64,000 nt of DNA from Neofusicoccum parvum. Lineage: Eukaryota > Ascomycota > Dothideomycetes > Botryosphaeriales > Botryosphaeriaceae. Numbering within the stretch: the stretch's first letter is position 1; every line of letters begins with the position of its first letter. The position numbers were made by a program, and so were the translations under genes. The stretch spans positions 1,488,001 to 1,552,000 of the forward strand of contig CP087215.1 of assembly GCA_020912385.1 (NCBI GenBank), given 5' to 3'. Positions 1 through 12,005 of this stretch are shown here, one piece after another. The notes below the pieces were generated by a model. The model did no database searches, was not told the DNA's origin, and saw only the letters and a program-made list of their open reading frames with translations.

Positions 1-514
1 GAAAGTTAGTACGATACCCATTGCACGGACGAAAATGGTTGGCAACTCACCCCTGCAGGAAGAAGCAGTCGTAGTCCGTGTTCAGCAGGCCGGACGACAG
101 CTTGACCGACGCCAGCTCGCTGACCTGGTCGGGCTTCGAGACCGTGTAGTCCATGTTCTGTTCGACGGAGAATGTCAGCTTGTTGGCCACCTTGCATAGC
201 TGTAGAGTTAAGCGGTCACTTACGTAGCAGATGGCGGCAACGTTGTCATCGGGCTTGCGCGCCCACATCTCCTCGACCGTCTTCTTGGTGAACTCCTCAC
301 GGACCTGCTCCCACGTGTTGAGGTTGGGCAGGATGTTGTTGATCGAACCGGCAGCCACACCGGATGCGGTACCGACCACGGCCGTCACGATGGCGCCGCT
401 GATGATGCCGGCGCTCACGGGATCGAGGACACGCTTCTCAAGGTGTTGTTCCTTGGGGGTGGGAGCAGCGGCGACGAGGCCGGCGGTGAGGGCAAGAATA
501 GAGAAGGCCTTCAT
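1..514 (-). CDS. Small secreted protein, DUF7888-like (3' end beyond window)
   Basis: Two exons lie in the window: 514-224 (97 codons, starting at ATG 512-514) and 157-51, which ends in phase 2 at a GTGAGT donor (50-45). At least one more exon must therefore lie beyond the left edge. The 66-nt intron (223-158) has a GTAAGT donor, a GCTGAC branch point and a CAG acceptor. It has no in-frame stop, so a naive ORF call would wrongly translate it. The product starts with a signal peptide (MKAFSILALTAGLVAAA) followed by a Lys-Arg site near residue 27-28 suited to Kex2 cleavage. A Gly/Ala/Val-rich segment (about 33-60) follows, then a charged segment with EEMW and AAICY. The order of EEMW, ICY and LLNTDYDCF resembles the fungal DUF7888 family of small secreted proteins; this is from memory and tentative. 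Function is unknown. A TATAAAG lies about 110 bp upstream on the same strand. Confidence 0.75.
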
Positions 515-621
515 TTTGAAAGGATGGGTGTTTGTTGAGTGGAAGAAAGAGATTTGATCGCGGTCGTTGGAAGTGGAGTTGCTTGCTGATGATGAGAGAT
601 TCTGAAGTGTTCCTCCCCGTC

Positions 622-628
622 CTTTATA
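622..628 (-). promoter_or_regulatory. TATA box of the secreted-protein gene
   Basis: TATAAAG on the minus strand, about 110 bp upstream of the ATG at 514. Position and consensus fit a core promoter; there is no expression evidence. Confidence 0.4.
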
Positions 629-2395
629 CTTGCTTCGGAGAGCTTTACCATGGCATCTTGAGAGATGGGAGACAGTTGCACTGCCTTGTAAGGCCGCCTG
701 CGCGAGTCGGTATCTCGCAATGCGGTGCGGATGTTTGGTGGCTCGGAAACATCTTGGCTCTTGGAGGCTGGCCAGCTCTTGGTGTGGATACATTGCCTAC
801 AAGGTGCTGTAGGGCCACCAGCACGTCGTTGATCGGCGTAGTCTAGCGCACGGTTCATATTCATACACATGCAGGTACTCCCGGCGGCTCTCGCCGTTTG
901 CGGGGGAGGATGAAATGCCCGTCCAATTCGGCAATTGCGGTGAAGTGCGCTTGTACTTTGCAGACCTCCGGCTATGCCGTGGCATGATGATTATTTGAGT
1001 TTGCATTCATCTCCATAGAGAACTTTATTCTGTAAATGCAGGGAGAATCGGATGCTACTAGAAGGATTCCTCCGTGCGAGCATCACATCCTTCTTTCCGC
1101 CTCCAGAAAACAATCTCATGGAGTATCGTGTACCTGAATCGTGGTTGAGTGTCTCTGCGGTGTTCGCCCAGATATCCTCGTTTGCTGTGGCACTAGGGTT
1201 TCTTGGTGGCTGGGTCAGTGCCGGCGAGTGGGGTCTGTGTGGAGTGCGATCACTTCCACATTACTCCATATCGGAGCTTTCCAGAGGGTCCGGCCAAGGA
1301 TTATACAACCTATTTTGTGCCAATAGCTAAACAAAGCAGTTCATGGCTTATTTTTGCCACGCGCCTGAGCGCTCTACCTAGTGTTTGATGGAAACGCCGT
1401 CACCTGCATAGTACGAGGCCGGCATCTCGAAACCCATCGAAATCGGAAAGAGAACAGGGAACATGAAGCGACAACCATGCGCATTACACAGATATGCTCA
1501 GCGCCTTTGATTTCCAGAATACTTGGCGAATGCAGGATGATCAGCCGCCCGCCGCCGTTTTATCCGCTCCACACAGCCTGTTCAGGCGTCTCTCATAGTG
1601 CGTCATTCTGTCTGAGAATACCCGCAAATACTCGCAGCCGCTAGCCTTCCGTCCCGAGAACTACCCCAGCGTCCAATTGGAACACGCGGGTAGCATGAAA
1701 CTTTAGGGCTCTTGGCCTCAACACCACGCCAAGATCACTACGAGAACTCAAAACGCCGCCACACTCGTCTAAGAATCAATGACGTACCTAGACGGCCCTT
1801 GGTCGACCCACGTTCGCCTTGCTAGCTAATAATCCAAAGACTTCAGCCTCACAACTGGCCCCTTGAGCATAAAGCCTGAGTCGATGTTCATCTCTTACCC
1901 GATTAGGCAATGCGCGGCATTCGTTGCGCGGGCCGACTCGGATTACGGATCGCCAGGCCAGCCTCTCCGTACGGCCCTCCCTTGCCGCCGCGGGCTCAGC
2001 CGCAGGCACATCAGCCTTGCCTTCATTAAACCAGCTTCCGATCCTCCGCTCTTGTCTGTTGGATGCACGCATGATCCCGTTGCACTGCCAGTGGATCAGC
2101 AGCATCGTGGCCAATGCCCGATTCTTGGCCGTCGCAGTCTGCCGCCCACATGTTGGCGGCCTGAGACTCCATATACGAGCTCGACCTCGACCACGTCAGT
2201 AGAGTGGATCGAAGGTTGCACGGAGCGTGGGAGTAAGCATGATTGACGTGCTGCCGTGAAGTTTAAGTCATGGCATTGCGTCCCTCCCTATGTATTTACA
2301 TAATAAGACCCGGAGAAGATCGTGGCTCGGAGAATTCACATTTCCCCTTTGGGACTTCGGAGTTCTCTAAACACAAGACATGCGTACCTCACACC

Positions 2396-2703
2396 TGTTA
2401 CGGCGCAGCCTTCACAGGGTCAGAAAAGTAGGGAAGAAGGATAAGCGGGGCAGGAACAGACGCCGCGGAAGATTCCTCCAGGCAGTCGAGGATCACGTGA
2501 CGCCCCACCAGTTCACCAGTTCATATGGGCTTGGCAGAATGAACCTCTGAACTCCAGTTCAGGCGGTTCAGAACACCCCACAACATGAACTCCATGAACT
2601 ACAGATTGTATAGAACTCTCCTACGTATATAAACCACGCTCATTAGCATAGCTTTGACCTTCGTGGTCAACTTCACAATAGAATTTGGACTCTATTGGTA
2701 ACG
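2396..2703 (+). mobile_element. Possible solo LTR of a retrotransposon
   Basis: The block begins TGTTACGG and ends near TTGGTAAC, giving short inverted termini (TGTTAC / GTAAC). It holds a CACGTGA box, several AGTTCA/TGAACT repeats and a TATATAAA at about 2626. An imperfect direct copy of the start (GCAGCCTTC, then ACAG) lies just outside the end at about 2703. These are general features of fungal copia or gypsy LTRs. No target-site duplication, reverse transcriptase or second LTR is visible, so the call is weak. Confidence 0.25.
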
Positions 2704-3186
2704 CAGCCTTCGCACAGAGTGCTCAGTCACGTGCATTCCTCACTTCGTTCTCACTCCCTCTCTTGTACCCACTCAAGGTAAACCCCCAATACGGCTTACC
2801 ACCCTCTTTGGTGTTTGGATCCTTAGAGGCAGAGGCCCGCCGTTACAACACCCTGAAGTCTCGTATCTTAGCCAAGAAACGTGCCAAAGATTACCCGTGG
2901 AAACAAAAGGGAAAGACATAGGAGGGCAGCCTCAAATAAATAGCCATTTTCCACGCCATGCAAAGACGAACACGGGACTTTGAACCAACAAGAGGCGCCA
3001 CGACCAAACGAAAGCTAAAATGCCCACGAGGAAATACTTAATACAAGTCGCCCTCCTGAGATAAGTGGTATGCCAATAGCGGAGGAATATGCGATTGAAC
3101 TTCAGGATCTTCGATCGTTAGAGAAAATTCCGCGTGGAAATATTTCTCCACATCTTCCCCACTACGGAGAACACCGATTTCAAAGA

Positions 3187-4662
3187 TCATGGCTCTTGTG
3201 TAGCAAACAATTCGAGGTTCCTGAGAAGTCCTATGAGCATTTGCCTGTCGTACGCTTCTACGTCGGTGTGGAATGCAGCAACAGCTTCCGACCCAAAGAG
3301 TCTGGCTGCGCGCTCCATTCTCCGTAAGTGGCGTAACGTCGGGTCCTCGGGGAAATAGACGATCTTGAGAGGTTGACTGTCATCGTCATTGTGACTTGTC
3401 AAATAGTAATCCAAAGCTTTGCGAGCACCCTCAGGAGAACCATACGCAATGGTGAAGATGCTGTGCGCCTCATTCAACATCACCGCGTTGATTTTCTGAA
3501 CGTGCGTTGAAGACAGAGGGAAGAACCGAAAGGTAAAACGGTGGTCTGCTCGAGGAGATCCGTCCTCACCCCCAATCAAAACAAGCCTTCCATTGACAAG
3601 TTTGGCGTAAGAGGGGCGAGCCTTTGTGACGGGAAGATCCTCGAGGGAGGAGTTTGCTGTGTCGGGATTCGTGTGCTGCACCCTGTTGGCCTGGAGCATC
3701 TGCTCCCTCTGTTTCTTTATGTGTGGATCAGAATCCTCCTCAGCACAGGGGAGAAGTGTGCTTCGAAGAACCATGATCAACTTCGGTGAAACAACAGCAA
3801 ATTTATGGTACTCCGTATACGCCGTCGTGGTGCTGTGGCCGGTGCGAGGATCGATCATGCAGCTGACCGGTCCTTCGTGGATGCTGTAGCCATTCTCGGT
3901 AAGAACAAACTCATCATCGTTGGCAGGCGTACAGAACGCCAGGTAGTATTGTCGCAGGTTGGCGATTGCCCACTCGGCGTCGAGGGGGTAGATACTGTCG
4001 TGCAGCTGCTTGTCCCAGTTCTTGGTGTTCGTGTTTAGATCCACTATGGTCTTGATGTTGTCGTACCAAACCTGGATTGGCGTCTGAAAACCTCTTCTGC
4101 GCATGTATTCCACCATGTATTGCCTGTCGTTGGCGGAGTATGTGTCGATATCTCTGTCATAGAACCGCTTTCGCTGAGTTGATCCACGATACTTCATGAT
4201 GAACAGGAATTTGCGTAGCTCGTCCAGCTCGGAACGCATGATTTCCACAGAGTCCTTCCCATTCTCTTGCGCGATGCGGAATTTCTCAATCGTTGGTGCC
4301 ACTCTGCATTCTAGATATGCGAGTTTCTTCTCGATGTGTTGTTGGTCGACAGCGCGCTGAAAATCTCGATACATGTCTTGCTTGCCAAACTCGGTGGCTA
4401 GTGGAACGTCAACTCTCTCTACTGGGTCGCCAAGTTTTATCAGGTGGAGCATGTCGGGCTTCTTCGACTTTGGTCGTTTTCTTTTGTTCCGGTGCTTCCC
4501 TGATCTTTTGGAATCGCCGATGACAGGTTCGGAATGATGTGCGAAGTTTCTCAGGATAAAGCGAGGGACATAGTGCTGGTACTGGCTGCGTTCCTTGACT
4601 TCCTGCTCATTCGGAAGGCCAGATGCACGCTCATATTGCGGCAGACTCTTGGAGCTCTCCAT
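3187..4662 (-). CDS. DUF4238 domain protein
   Basis: Single-exon ORF of 491 aa from the first ATG at 4662; the frame stays open upstream only through a GTG at 4677. The N-terminal HYVPRF motif (residues 30-35), followed by LRNF, is the hallmark of DUF4238 (Pfam PF14022), a family of unknown function found in bacteria and fungi. A basic patch (about 53-70, KHRNKRKRPKSKK) could be a nuclear-localisation signal. Later segments such as LTENGYS and ITLVM-like strands before a mid-protein Ser/Pro region are typical of family members, in which a conserved core is interrupted by variable loops. There is no signal peptide or membrane segment. It stands alone, more than 1 kb from each neighbour. The biochemical role is not known and I do not assign one. 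Confidence 0.8.
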   Translation of the reverse strand: MESSKSLPQYERASGLPNEQEVKERSQYQHYVPRFILRNFAHHSEPVIGDSKRSGKHRNKRKRPKSKKPDMLHLIKLGDPVERVDVPLATEFGKQDMYRDFQRAVDQQHIEKKLAYLECRVAPTIEKFRIAQENGKDSVEIMRSELDELRKFLFIMKYRGSTQRKRFYDRDIDTYSANDRQYMVEYMRRRGFQTPIQVWYDNIKTIVDLNTNTKNWDKQLHDSIYPLDAEWAIANLRQYYLAFCTPANDDEFVLTENGYSIHEGPVSCMIDPRTGHSTTTAYTEYHKFAVVSPKLIMVLRSTLLPCAEEDSDPHIKKQREQMLQANRVQHTNPDTANSSLEDLPVTKARPSYAKLVNGRLVLIGGEDGSPRADHRFTFRFFPLSSTHVQKINAVMLNEAHSIFTIAYGSPEGARKALDYYLTSHNDDDSQPLKIVYFPEDPTLRHLRRMERAARLFGSEAVAAFHTDVEAYDRQMLIGLLRNLELFATQEP

Positions 4663-5516
4663 TCCTGTTGTCTCCACGCGGAGATATGTGGTGGGCAGTA
4701 AGGGCGGATTTCTCGTTGAAAGCTCGTTGATGATGTGAAAATAGTGACACCGATATTAGAGATAGAGCCGATCTTAAATGTGGTGGTGTGAGGTACAGCA
4801 AGGCTGCAGAATCCACGGCGCTGACGTGGTGCGGCACAGCATGCCCGAAGGGGAATGAGAGAGCAGGTGCAAGCGCTCAGTGGAGATGATCGACACCAAT
4901 CAGAGAAGCCACGACTTGAACAACAGTACAATCATGAGACGTGATGGCTGATGGAAGAGAGGTAGGCCAACGAAACGATATGATTGTGAAGCAAAAGAGA
5001 GAGAAAAACATCTCGTATCTCGACGCAATCTGGCACGCACATATTAAGTCGCCAGTTGTCAAAGACCATATCAGCTTTCCTTTTATCACACGAAGCATTC
5101 GAGGACAGGTCATACCGATAGCCAAATGCGGGAGTGTTTCGGTCGACTGGTGTCGACCTGTCGGTGACTGCCAAGACCGATCCTGTGGTGTAGTAGACGA
5201 GGACCATCGCAGACAAATCAGATAGCGTTTGACAACTGCAGGGATCAGGAGGCCGACAAGATCTCCTTGTAGTGCTCTGGTGTACCGAGATGGCCAGACT
5301 ACACGTACTCCTCAACAGTTGCCTCGTTTTCCCGTGCTGGTCGGTTCCGCGGCCGGTCTGGAAGTCAGTCCATTTCAGCATTCCACAGGCCATCCGCGCC
5401 AACTCGCCAGCATGCTGCTCTTGGGGTTCAACTGCACAGCCCCAATACGGCATACGCTCCAGAGGGCGTTGCAGCCCGCCGGTGAAGCAGAAGCACGGCC
5501 GTGTCTCTCCCAAGCC

Positions 5517-5523
5517 GGCTAAA
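5517..5523 (+). promoter_or_regulatory. Candidate XlnR/Xyr1 site (GGCTAAA)
   Basis: GGCTAAA lies about 430 bp upstream of the GH43 ATG. This is the published XlnR core motif in Aspergillus, so xylan-responsive control is plausible. A 7-bp word also occurs often by chance. Confidence 0.3.
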
Positions 5524-5881
5524 AATACACAAGGTGCGGGGTAAGCGGGCCAACCAAACTAAAACCTGCTCCCCGTCAGTCATCCCACATGCTTGCGCCT
5601 AAACGTCTCCAATAGCCTCTCCCACCGGAAGCTTCAACGCGGAACGCCGCCTGATTGGTGGCTTCGAACGAGCCTCCTTTCACGGCCTTTAACCCGCCTC
5701 GCTTTGGTCTTCCGCTCTCGGCGCATCCTATCCCAATTGCAATGTCTCGCGGTGGGTCGACGTCTCTTGCGGAAACCCGTTAAATTGAAAGTCCCGCTTG
5801 ACGCACCGGGTAGTGGGTAATGTGACCTCGCCTCGTATACCGGCCTTGCAGACCGGAACTCAATGATGGCTTGGCTCGCCG

Positions 5882-5888
5882 TATATAA
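5882..5888 (+). promoter_or_regulatory. TATA box of the GH43 gene
   Basis: TATATAA lies 58 bp upstream of the ATG at 5946, a typical core-promoter spacing for a strongly expressed secreted enzyme. Confidence 0.5.
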
Positions 5889-5945
5889 TGGACCCGTCCA
5901 GGTACCCGTTCGGCTCCACGCCAGCTTCCTCCTTAGACTGCGGCA

Positions 5946-7520
5946 ATGATGGGATCCCGCGGCTTCATCACCAAGGCGGCTCTGCTCCTGCTGGGTGGCG
6001 CCGCCACCGCCGCCGTGGCCGACTTCACGAACCCGGTGCTCTGGGAAGACCTGGCGGACCTGGACATCTTCCGCGTGGGCGACGCCTTCTACTACTCGGC
6101 CTCGACCATGGCCTACTCTCCCGGCGCGCCGATCCTGCGCTCCTACGACCTCGTGAACTGGGAGTTTGTGGGCCACAGCGTGCCGGTGCTGGACTTTGGC
6201 CCGACGTACGACCTGGACGGCGGGCAGGCCTACGTCGAGGGCATCTGGGCGTCGTTCTGCAACTATCGCCCGTCGAACCAGCTGTTCTACTGGGGCGGCT
6301 GCATCCGGTCCGATCTCAAGACGCACATCTACACGGCGTCAGACGCCTCCGGGGAGTGGTCCAAGCATGCCGTCATCGACAACTGCTACTACGACGCCGG
6401 CCTGCTGGTTGACACCGACGACAAGCTGTACGTTGCCTACGGCAGCACGAACATCAATGTCGCCGAACTGTCGGCCGACGGCACCAGCGAGGTCTCCTCT
6501 CAGGTCGTCTTCAACTCTCCGTCCAACCCGGGCTACATCGAGGGCTCCCGCTTCTACAACATCAACGGGACCTACTACATCTTCCTCACTCGCCCGCCGG
6601 ATGCCGAGTACGTGCTGAAGTCCACCAGTGGGCCCTTCGGTCCTTACGAGGGCCGCTATCTCGTCGACAGAGTCGGCGCCCCGGTTGCCAGCGCCGGCGC
6701 TCCTCACCAGGGCGGCATCGTTGACACGCCAAACGGGGACTGGTACTACATGTCCTTCATCGACGCGTACCCGGGCGGCCGCATGCCCGTCCTGGCGCCC
6801 ATCACGTGGGACGACGAGGGCTGGCCGTCCGTGACACTCGTCAACGGCGCCTGGGGCCAGACGTACCCGTCGCCCGACGTGCCAGCGGCGCCGGCGACGG
6901 TGGAGCCGCCGACCGGCATCGACACCTTCTCCGGCTCGGCGCTGAGCCACCAGTGGGAGTGGAACCACAACCCGGACAACACCAAGTGGTCGCTCGACGG
7001 CGGCCTGAGGCTTCAGACCGCCACCGTGACCGACGACCTGTACGCCGCGCGCAACACGCTGACCCACCGCATCCTGGGCCCGGCTTCGACCGGCACCATC
7101 GTTCTCGACTTCTCGTCCATGGCTGACGGCGACCGCGCGGGCCTGTCCCTCTTCCGCGACCAGTCGGCGTGGATCGGCATCGTCAAGGACAACGGCGCCA
7201 CCAAGATCGCCATGTGGGACGACATCACCATGGACGCCGACTGGAACACCAACAGCACCGGTTCTGAGGTGGCGAGCGCCGATATCTCGGGAAGCAGGGT
7301 GTGGTTGAGGCTCGCGGCTGACATTGCTCCGGCTGGCACCAAGCAGGGCGTGTTCTCGTACAGTACCGATGGAGAGACCTTCACCACTCTGGGCACACCA
7401 TTCACGATGATTACTGCGTGGCAGTACTTCATCGGTTACCGCTTTGGCATCTTCAACTTTGCCACGCAAGCGCTTGGTGGTTCTGTTCTCGTGGAGTCGT
7501 TTGAGATGGTTCTGTCGTAG
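5946..7520 (+). CDS. Secreted GH43 beta-xylosidase / arabinofuranosidase
   Basis: Intronless ORF of 524 aa with an N-terminal signal peptide (about residues 1-25, hydrophobic stretch AALLLLGGAATAAVA). The catalytic five-bladed propeller fills about 27-300. The three GH43 acidic residues can be placed: base Asp38 in the ADLD motif, pKa-modulating Asp150 in YYDAGLL, and acid Glu199 in YIEGSRFY. From about 325 to the end is a beta-sandwich typical of the GH43 C-terminal concanavalin-like domain (PF17851), starting IDTFSGS. The enzyme should act outside the cell on xylo- or arabino-oligosaccharides from plant hemicellulose. The subfamily, and so xylosidase versus arabinofuranosidase preference, cannot be fixed from sequence alone. 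The start is well placed after a TATA box. GC-rich third positions match the neighbouring genes. Confidence 0.93.
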   Translation: MMGSRGFITKAALLLLGGAATAAVADFTNPVLWEDLADLDIFRVGDAFYYSASTMAYSPGAPILRSYDLVNWEFVGHSVPVLDFGPTYDLDGGQAYVEGIWASFCNYRPSNQLFYWGGCIRSDLKTHIYTASDASGEWSKHAVIDNCYYDAGLLVDTDDKLYVAYGSTNINVAELSADGTSEVSSQVVFNSPSNPGYIEGSRFYNINGTYYIFLTRPPDAEYVLKSTSGPFGPYEGRYLVDRVGAPVASAGAPHQGGIVDTPNGDWYYMSFIDAYPGGRMPVLAPITWDDEGWPSVTLVNGAWGQTYPSPDVPAAPATVEPPTGIDTFSGSALSHQWEWNHNPDNTKWSLDGGLRLQTATVTDDLYAARNTLTHRILGPASTGTIVLDFSSMADGDRAGLSLFRDQSAWIGIVKDNGATKIAMWDDITMDADWNTNSTGSEVASADISGSRVWLRLAADIAPAGTKQGVFSYSTDGETFTTLGTPFTMITAWQYFIGYRFGIFNFATQALGGSVLVESFEMVLS

Positions 7521-7869
7521 AGTACCGATAAGGAGGTTGTTTTCTGTGCTCCGTTAGTCCAGAAAAGCTAGCTAGTCAACTCTTTTCGCATATATAGCCC
7601 TCAAAAAAAAGCACACATTGTTCATACCCCTGCATTCTGCCTGAAATGACGAGCCACTTTTAAAAACAACCCCTCGGCAGTTTAGATCATGTCCGCCCAT
7701 GTGATTAGCCCAGGTATAAGAGAACGCGTTGAACACCAAATCTATTGGACCACATTCTGGCCGACCGCGAACAATCCGCGGAATAAGGACCTGCTAAGCA
7801 CCCAGACCACCAGGATATCCCCGAACGCCATTATAAATGCCCACTTTTATGCAGCGACGACGCCACCAC
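7521..7869. other. Intergenic, convergent 3' ends of GH43 and KRR1
   Basis: Presumed 3' UTRs of two convergent genes. I see no other feature. Confidence 0.5.
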
Positions 7870-9574
<1,705 letters not shown>

Positions 9575-10551
9575 TCACTCCTCCATCTCTTCACCATCGC
9601 CTATCATGTGCTTGAAGTCGCCCAGGATGGTGTTCCACGAATCCTCCTTGTCCTTGCTCCATTCCTGCACCCTCTTCACGCCCTCCAGGTCTTCCCGCAT
9701 TCTGTCAGCATTCGTCGTGCCGTTCAACACCACGATATCCGCGGCCATGACAAGAGCATACAGCGCGACCTCCTCGCTGACACGCGCAAAGTGGGCCAGC
9801 ATTGTCACGGGCGTCAGCTTCAGCAGGTGCGGGTTCCCCGTCAGCGTCCAGAAGCTTTCGTAGACGATACCATTCTCGCGACAGAAGCGACGAAGCGGCA
9901 CATCGTAGCCCGTCTCCGCGTAGAAGCGATTCTGCACTACGGCCGGCTTGACCGTCGAGCTCCGGTATATCACCTCGAGGATCGTCTGCGACACGTTGGA
10001 GATACCCAGATGGCGGATCTTGTGCGGCACGTACGTCTCGAGCGTCCTCCACGCCTCCAGCGTCTGGCGCATCGTCGGCAGCGGCGAGTGGAGCAGCAGG
10101 CAGTCGATGTACGACGCGTCGGTGTCATTTGCATCGTCGGCGGGGCGCAGGTTCAGCAGCGAGGACTTGACCGAGGTGTGCACCTGGGTCGCGACGGGCT
10201 CATCGGGCGAGTATGGCATGTTGGAGAGGTCCTGGCCGGCCGGCGACGTGAATTTTGTCTGGACCTTTGGCCTGCATTAGGCGCGTCAACCACAGCATCT
10301 TCTGTCCACGCGCATACATAGATCTGCTCCCTCGCGAGGCCGCCGGCCCTGAGGGCGTCGCGCATGCCAGCGCCGACGAGAGGCTCCTGGTAGTGGCGCG
10401 GCTGGGCGGCGGTGTCGACAGCCACGAAGCCGGCCGTGAGGGCGTCGCGGACGAGCTTCGCGGTCGCATCCTTCTTCCAGGCGGTGCCGTAGATGAACGG
10501 CGGGCTGCCGATGGCCTGGCGGACGGCGCTGACGGGGCGCGGAGGCGGCAT
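9575..10551 (-). CDS. Aldo/keto reductase
   Basis: Two exons: 10551-10318 and 10264-9575. The 53-nt intron (10317-10265) has a GTATGC donor and an AAAG acceptor. Product 307 aa, normal for a soluble NAD(P)H-dependent aldo/keto reductase with a TIM barrel. The catalytic tetrad is complete: Asp46 (in AVDTAAQ), Tyr54 (in HYQE), Lys82 (in QTKF, created at the splice junction) and His137 (in LLLHSP). The segment HLGISNV and a later VVQNRF match family blocks. There is no signal peptide, so it is probably cytosolic. Substrate cannot be deduced. ATG 10549-10551 is chosen because it directly precedes the first conserved strand; the frame is open further upstream without conserved sequence. Confidence 0.88.
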
Positions 10552-11541
10552 CTGGGCGGCGGTGGGCGTTGCGACGGCTGGGGCGCGGTGTGGTGTTTGG
10601 CCTGGAAAATGCAGGCAGATGAAGTCATTTCTCGCACAGACCTGCCCCGCGCCTCCTCCCCGTCCCTCAGGCCTCCCTGCCGCCCCTTGGCCCAGCGCCG
10701 CTCCCTTCTCCTCTCCACGGCCGCGCGCCATTGAATTCTCTTCCACGTGCGGTACACGGCCTTGGCCCCGTCTCGTGCCCCCGCTCACCCCATCTTTCCC
10801 GGGCAATGCGCGGCAGGGCTGGACCACGTTGATTGCTGGATTGCTGATCTTCATAGGAGTTTGTTTCGAATCTCGCTCTCGTGCTCGTTAATAAAGACTG
10901 AATCAAAAGCCTGCCGCTTCGCCGTTTCTGGCAGGACACTCCCAGCCCGCCGCCCATATCTCTGTCTGTCCATCAGTGTGCTCAGAACAGCCCCGCTGCC
11001 TGCTCTCTCTTTCCGCAGCCCGCTATCCTCTCCTGTGCTGACAGTGCGCCACCAAGAGCACGTCAAGGCCCGCCCGCCCGGCTCTGCTACTTCTACTTCT
11101 GGCCTGACCAGCTGGCCGCCTCTCTCTTTACTGGACATCCATATTCTCCGGATCAGGCCTTCCATTCTTTTGCTGCGGGTTAGTGCCAACATCGTGCGCG
11201 CTGCTCCGCGTGGCACAAGCCAGACTCGACGCTGCGCCACCATGTCACACAGTAGCTTGCACCAACATATCGGGGTTTGGATGGCGTCTAGCCGGCTTTG
11301 TTCCTTCGCGCACTAACGTCCCGCTTCTGCTGTACAGGACCGTGTTTGGCACACAAAGAACAGGCCTATTCACATGCCGCTGCTCGTCAGCTATACAAGT
11401 ACTTCGCCGGTTGCCAATCAATGGACACTTGCACAGCACTCCTCTCCACCACCCGCCGCTCTCGGCTCCAGCGAACAGCGCCATCATCAGTGTGACCACA
11501 TTCCATCCGACCCTTTGAGCAGTCCGCCGGCCTACCGGAAA

Positions 11542-11655
11542 ATGCCGTGGGTCTGCTGCAGCTGCGACTCTACGTGGGATGGCGCCAGCCCCTCGAGCTG
11601 GTGCAATTCGTGCGGCCACTCCACCTCCGGCTGTATGAACTGCTTCGCGTATTGA
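11542..11655 (+). CDS. Tiny Cys-rich putative zinc-binding protein
   Basis: 37-codon ORF whose ATG has A at -3 (GGAAAATGCC). The product has three Cys pairs: Cys5/Cys8, Cys21/Cys24 followed by Gly-His26, and Cys31/Cys34, plus Cys6. A Trp precedes the first pair and an aromatic Trp lies in the spacer. Very short proteins with the pattern W-x-C-x2-C, then C-x2-C-G-H, then C-x2-C recur in Pezizomycotina, usually as uncharacterised proteins. That is my recollection, not a search result. The arrangement would hold one or two zinc ions. The ORF is short enough to be chance, but so dense a paired-Cys pattern is unlikely in random sequence. A longer form from an upstream in-frame start is possible. 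Confidence 0.4.
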   Translation: MPWVCCSCDSTWDGASPSSWCNSCGHSTSGCMNCFAY

Positions 11656-11893
11656 ATAGTCTCCAGTCCCGGGCGACACCACAAATTACATCAAAGGGCA
11701 TGTTCCGAAACGTAGCATAGCCTCATACCAATAAATAGTTAATGCCTCGCTTCCTCACTTTTTGTTTCAGTTCTCCGACTCGCGCGGACTGACCATAGGC
11801 ATAACAGCTATAAATTACCTCAAATGAACTAGCGCTACCTCGCTTCATTCCGCCGACGGCACAACTACAGATTGCGCTTGTCAAGCTCAAGTG

Positions 11894-12005
11894 ATGAGCA
11901 CGTTGCGTGGGGAGTGGAAGCATTCGTCCGGATGGCTTTGACACATGGTTGGGGAAACAACCACGTCCGGACGAATGCTTCAGCTCCCCATGCCCTATCT
12001 CAGGC
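11894..12005. mobile_element. MITE-like element (copy 2)
   Basis: Inverted arms sharing TGGGGAG..GAAGCATTCGTCCGGA (left, 11908-11932) and its complement (right, 11966-11990), joined by a 33-bp loop. The outer arms are diverged compared with copy 1. It lies about 200 bp upstream of the esterase ATG. Confidence 0.65.

Larger units (their letters stand above)
515..3186. other. Intergenic region with a possible LTR remnant
   Basis: I see no convincing conserved gene. The short open frames (for example 1863-2246 and 2685-2921) have no recognisable motif. The stretch 2396-2720 has retroelement-LTR-like features and is listed separately. Confidence 0.5.
4663..5945. other. Intergenic, promoter side of GH43 and DUF4238 genes
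   Basis: Shared upstream region of two divergent genes. A 193-codon open frame on the minus strand (4932-5513) lacks any recognisable domain and is judged spurious. A candidate XlnR-type site and a TATA box for the GH43 gene are listed separately. Confidence 0.5.

Noticed and set aside
200..223. A possible 24-nt micro-intron (GTAAGT to CTACAG) in the first gene
   Set aside because: Too short for a fungal intron. Extending to the AACAG acceptor at 158-159 gives a normal 66-nt intron with a GCTGAC branch point and restores a family-like ICY-NMDY sequence.
4932..5513. 193-codon minus-strand frame
   Set aside because: No domain, no good start context, and it covers the shared promoter region.
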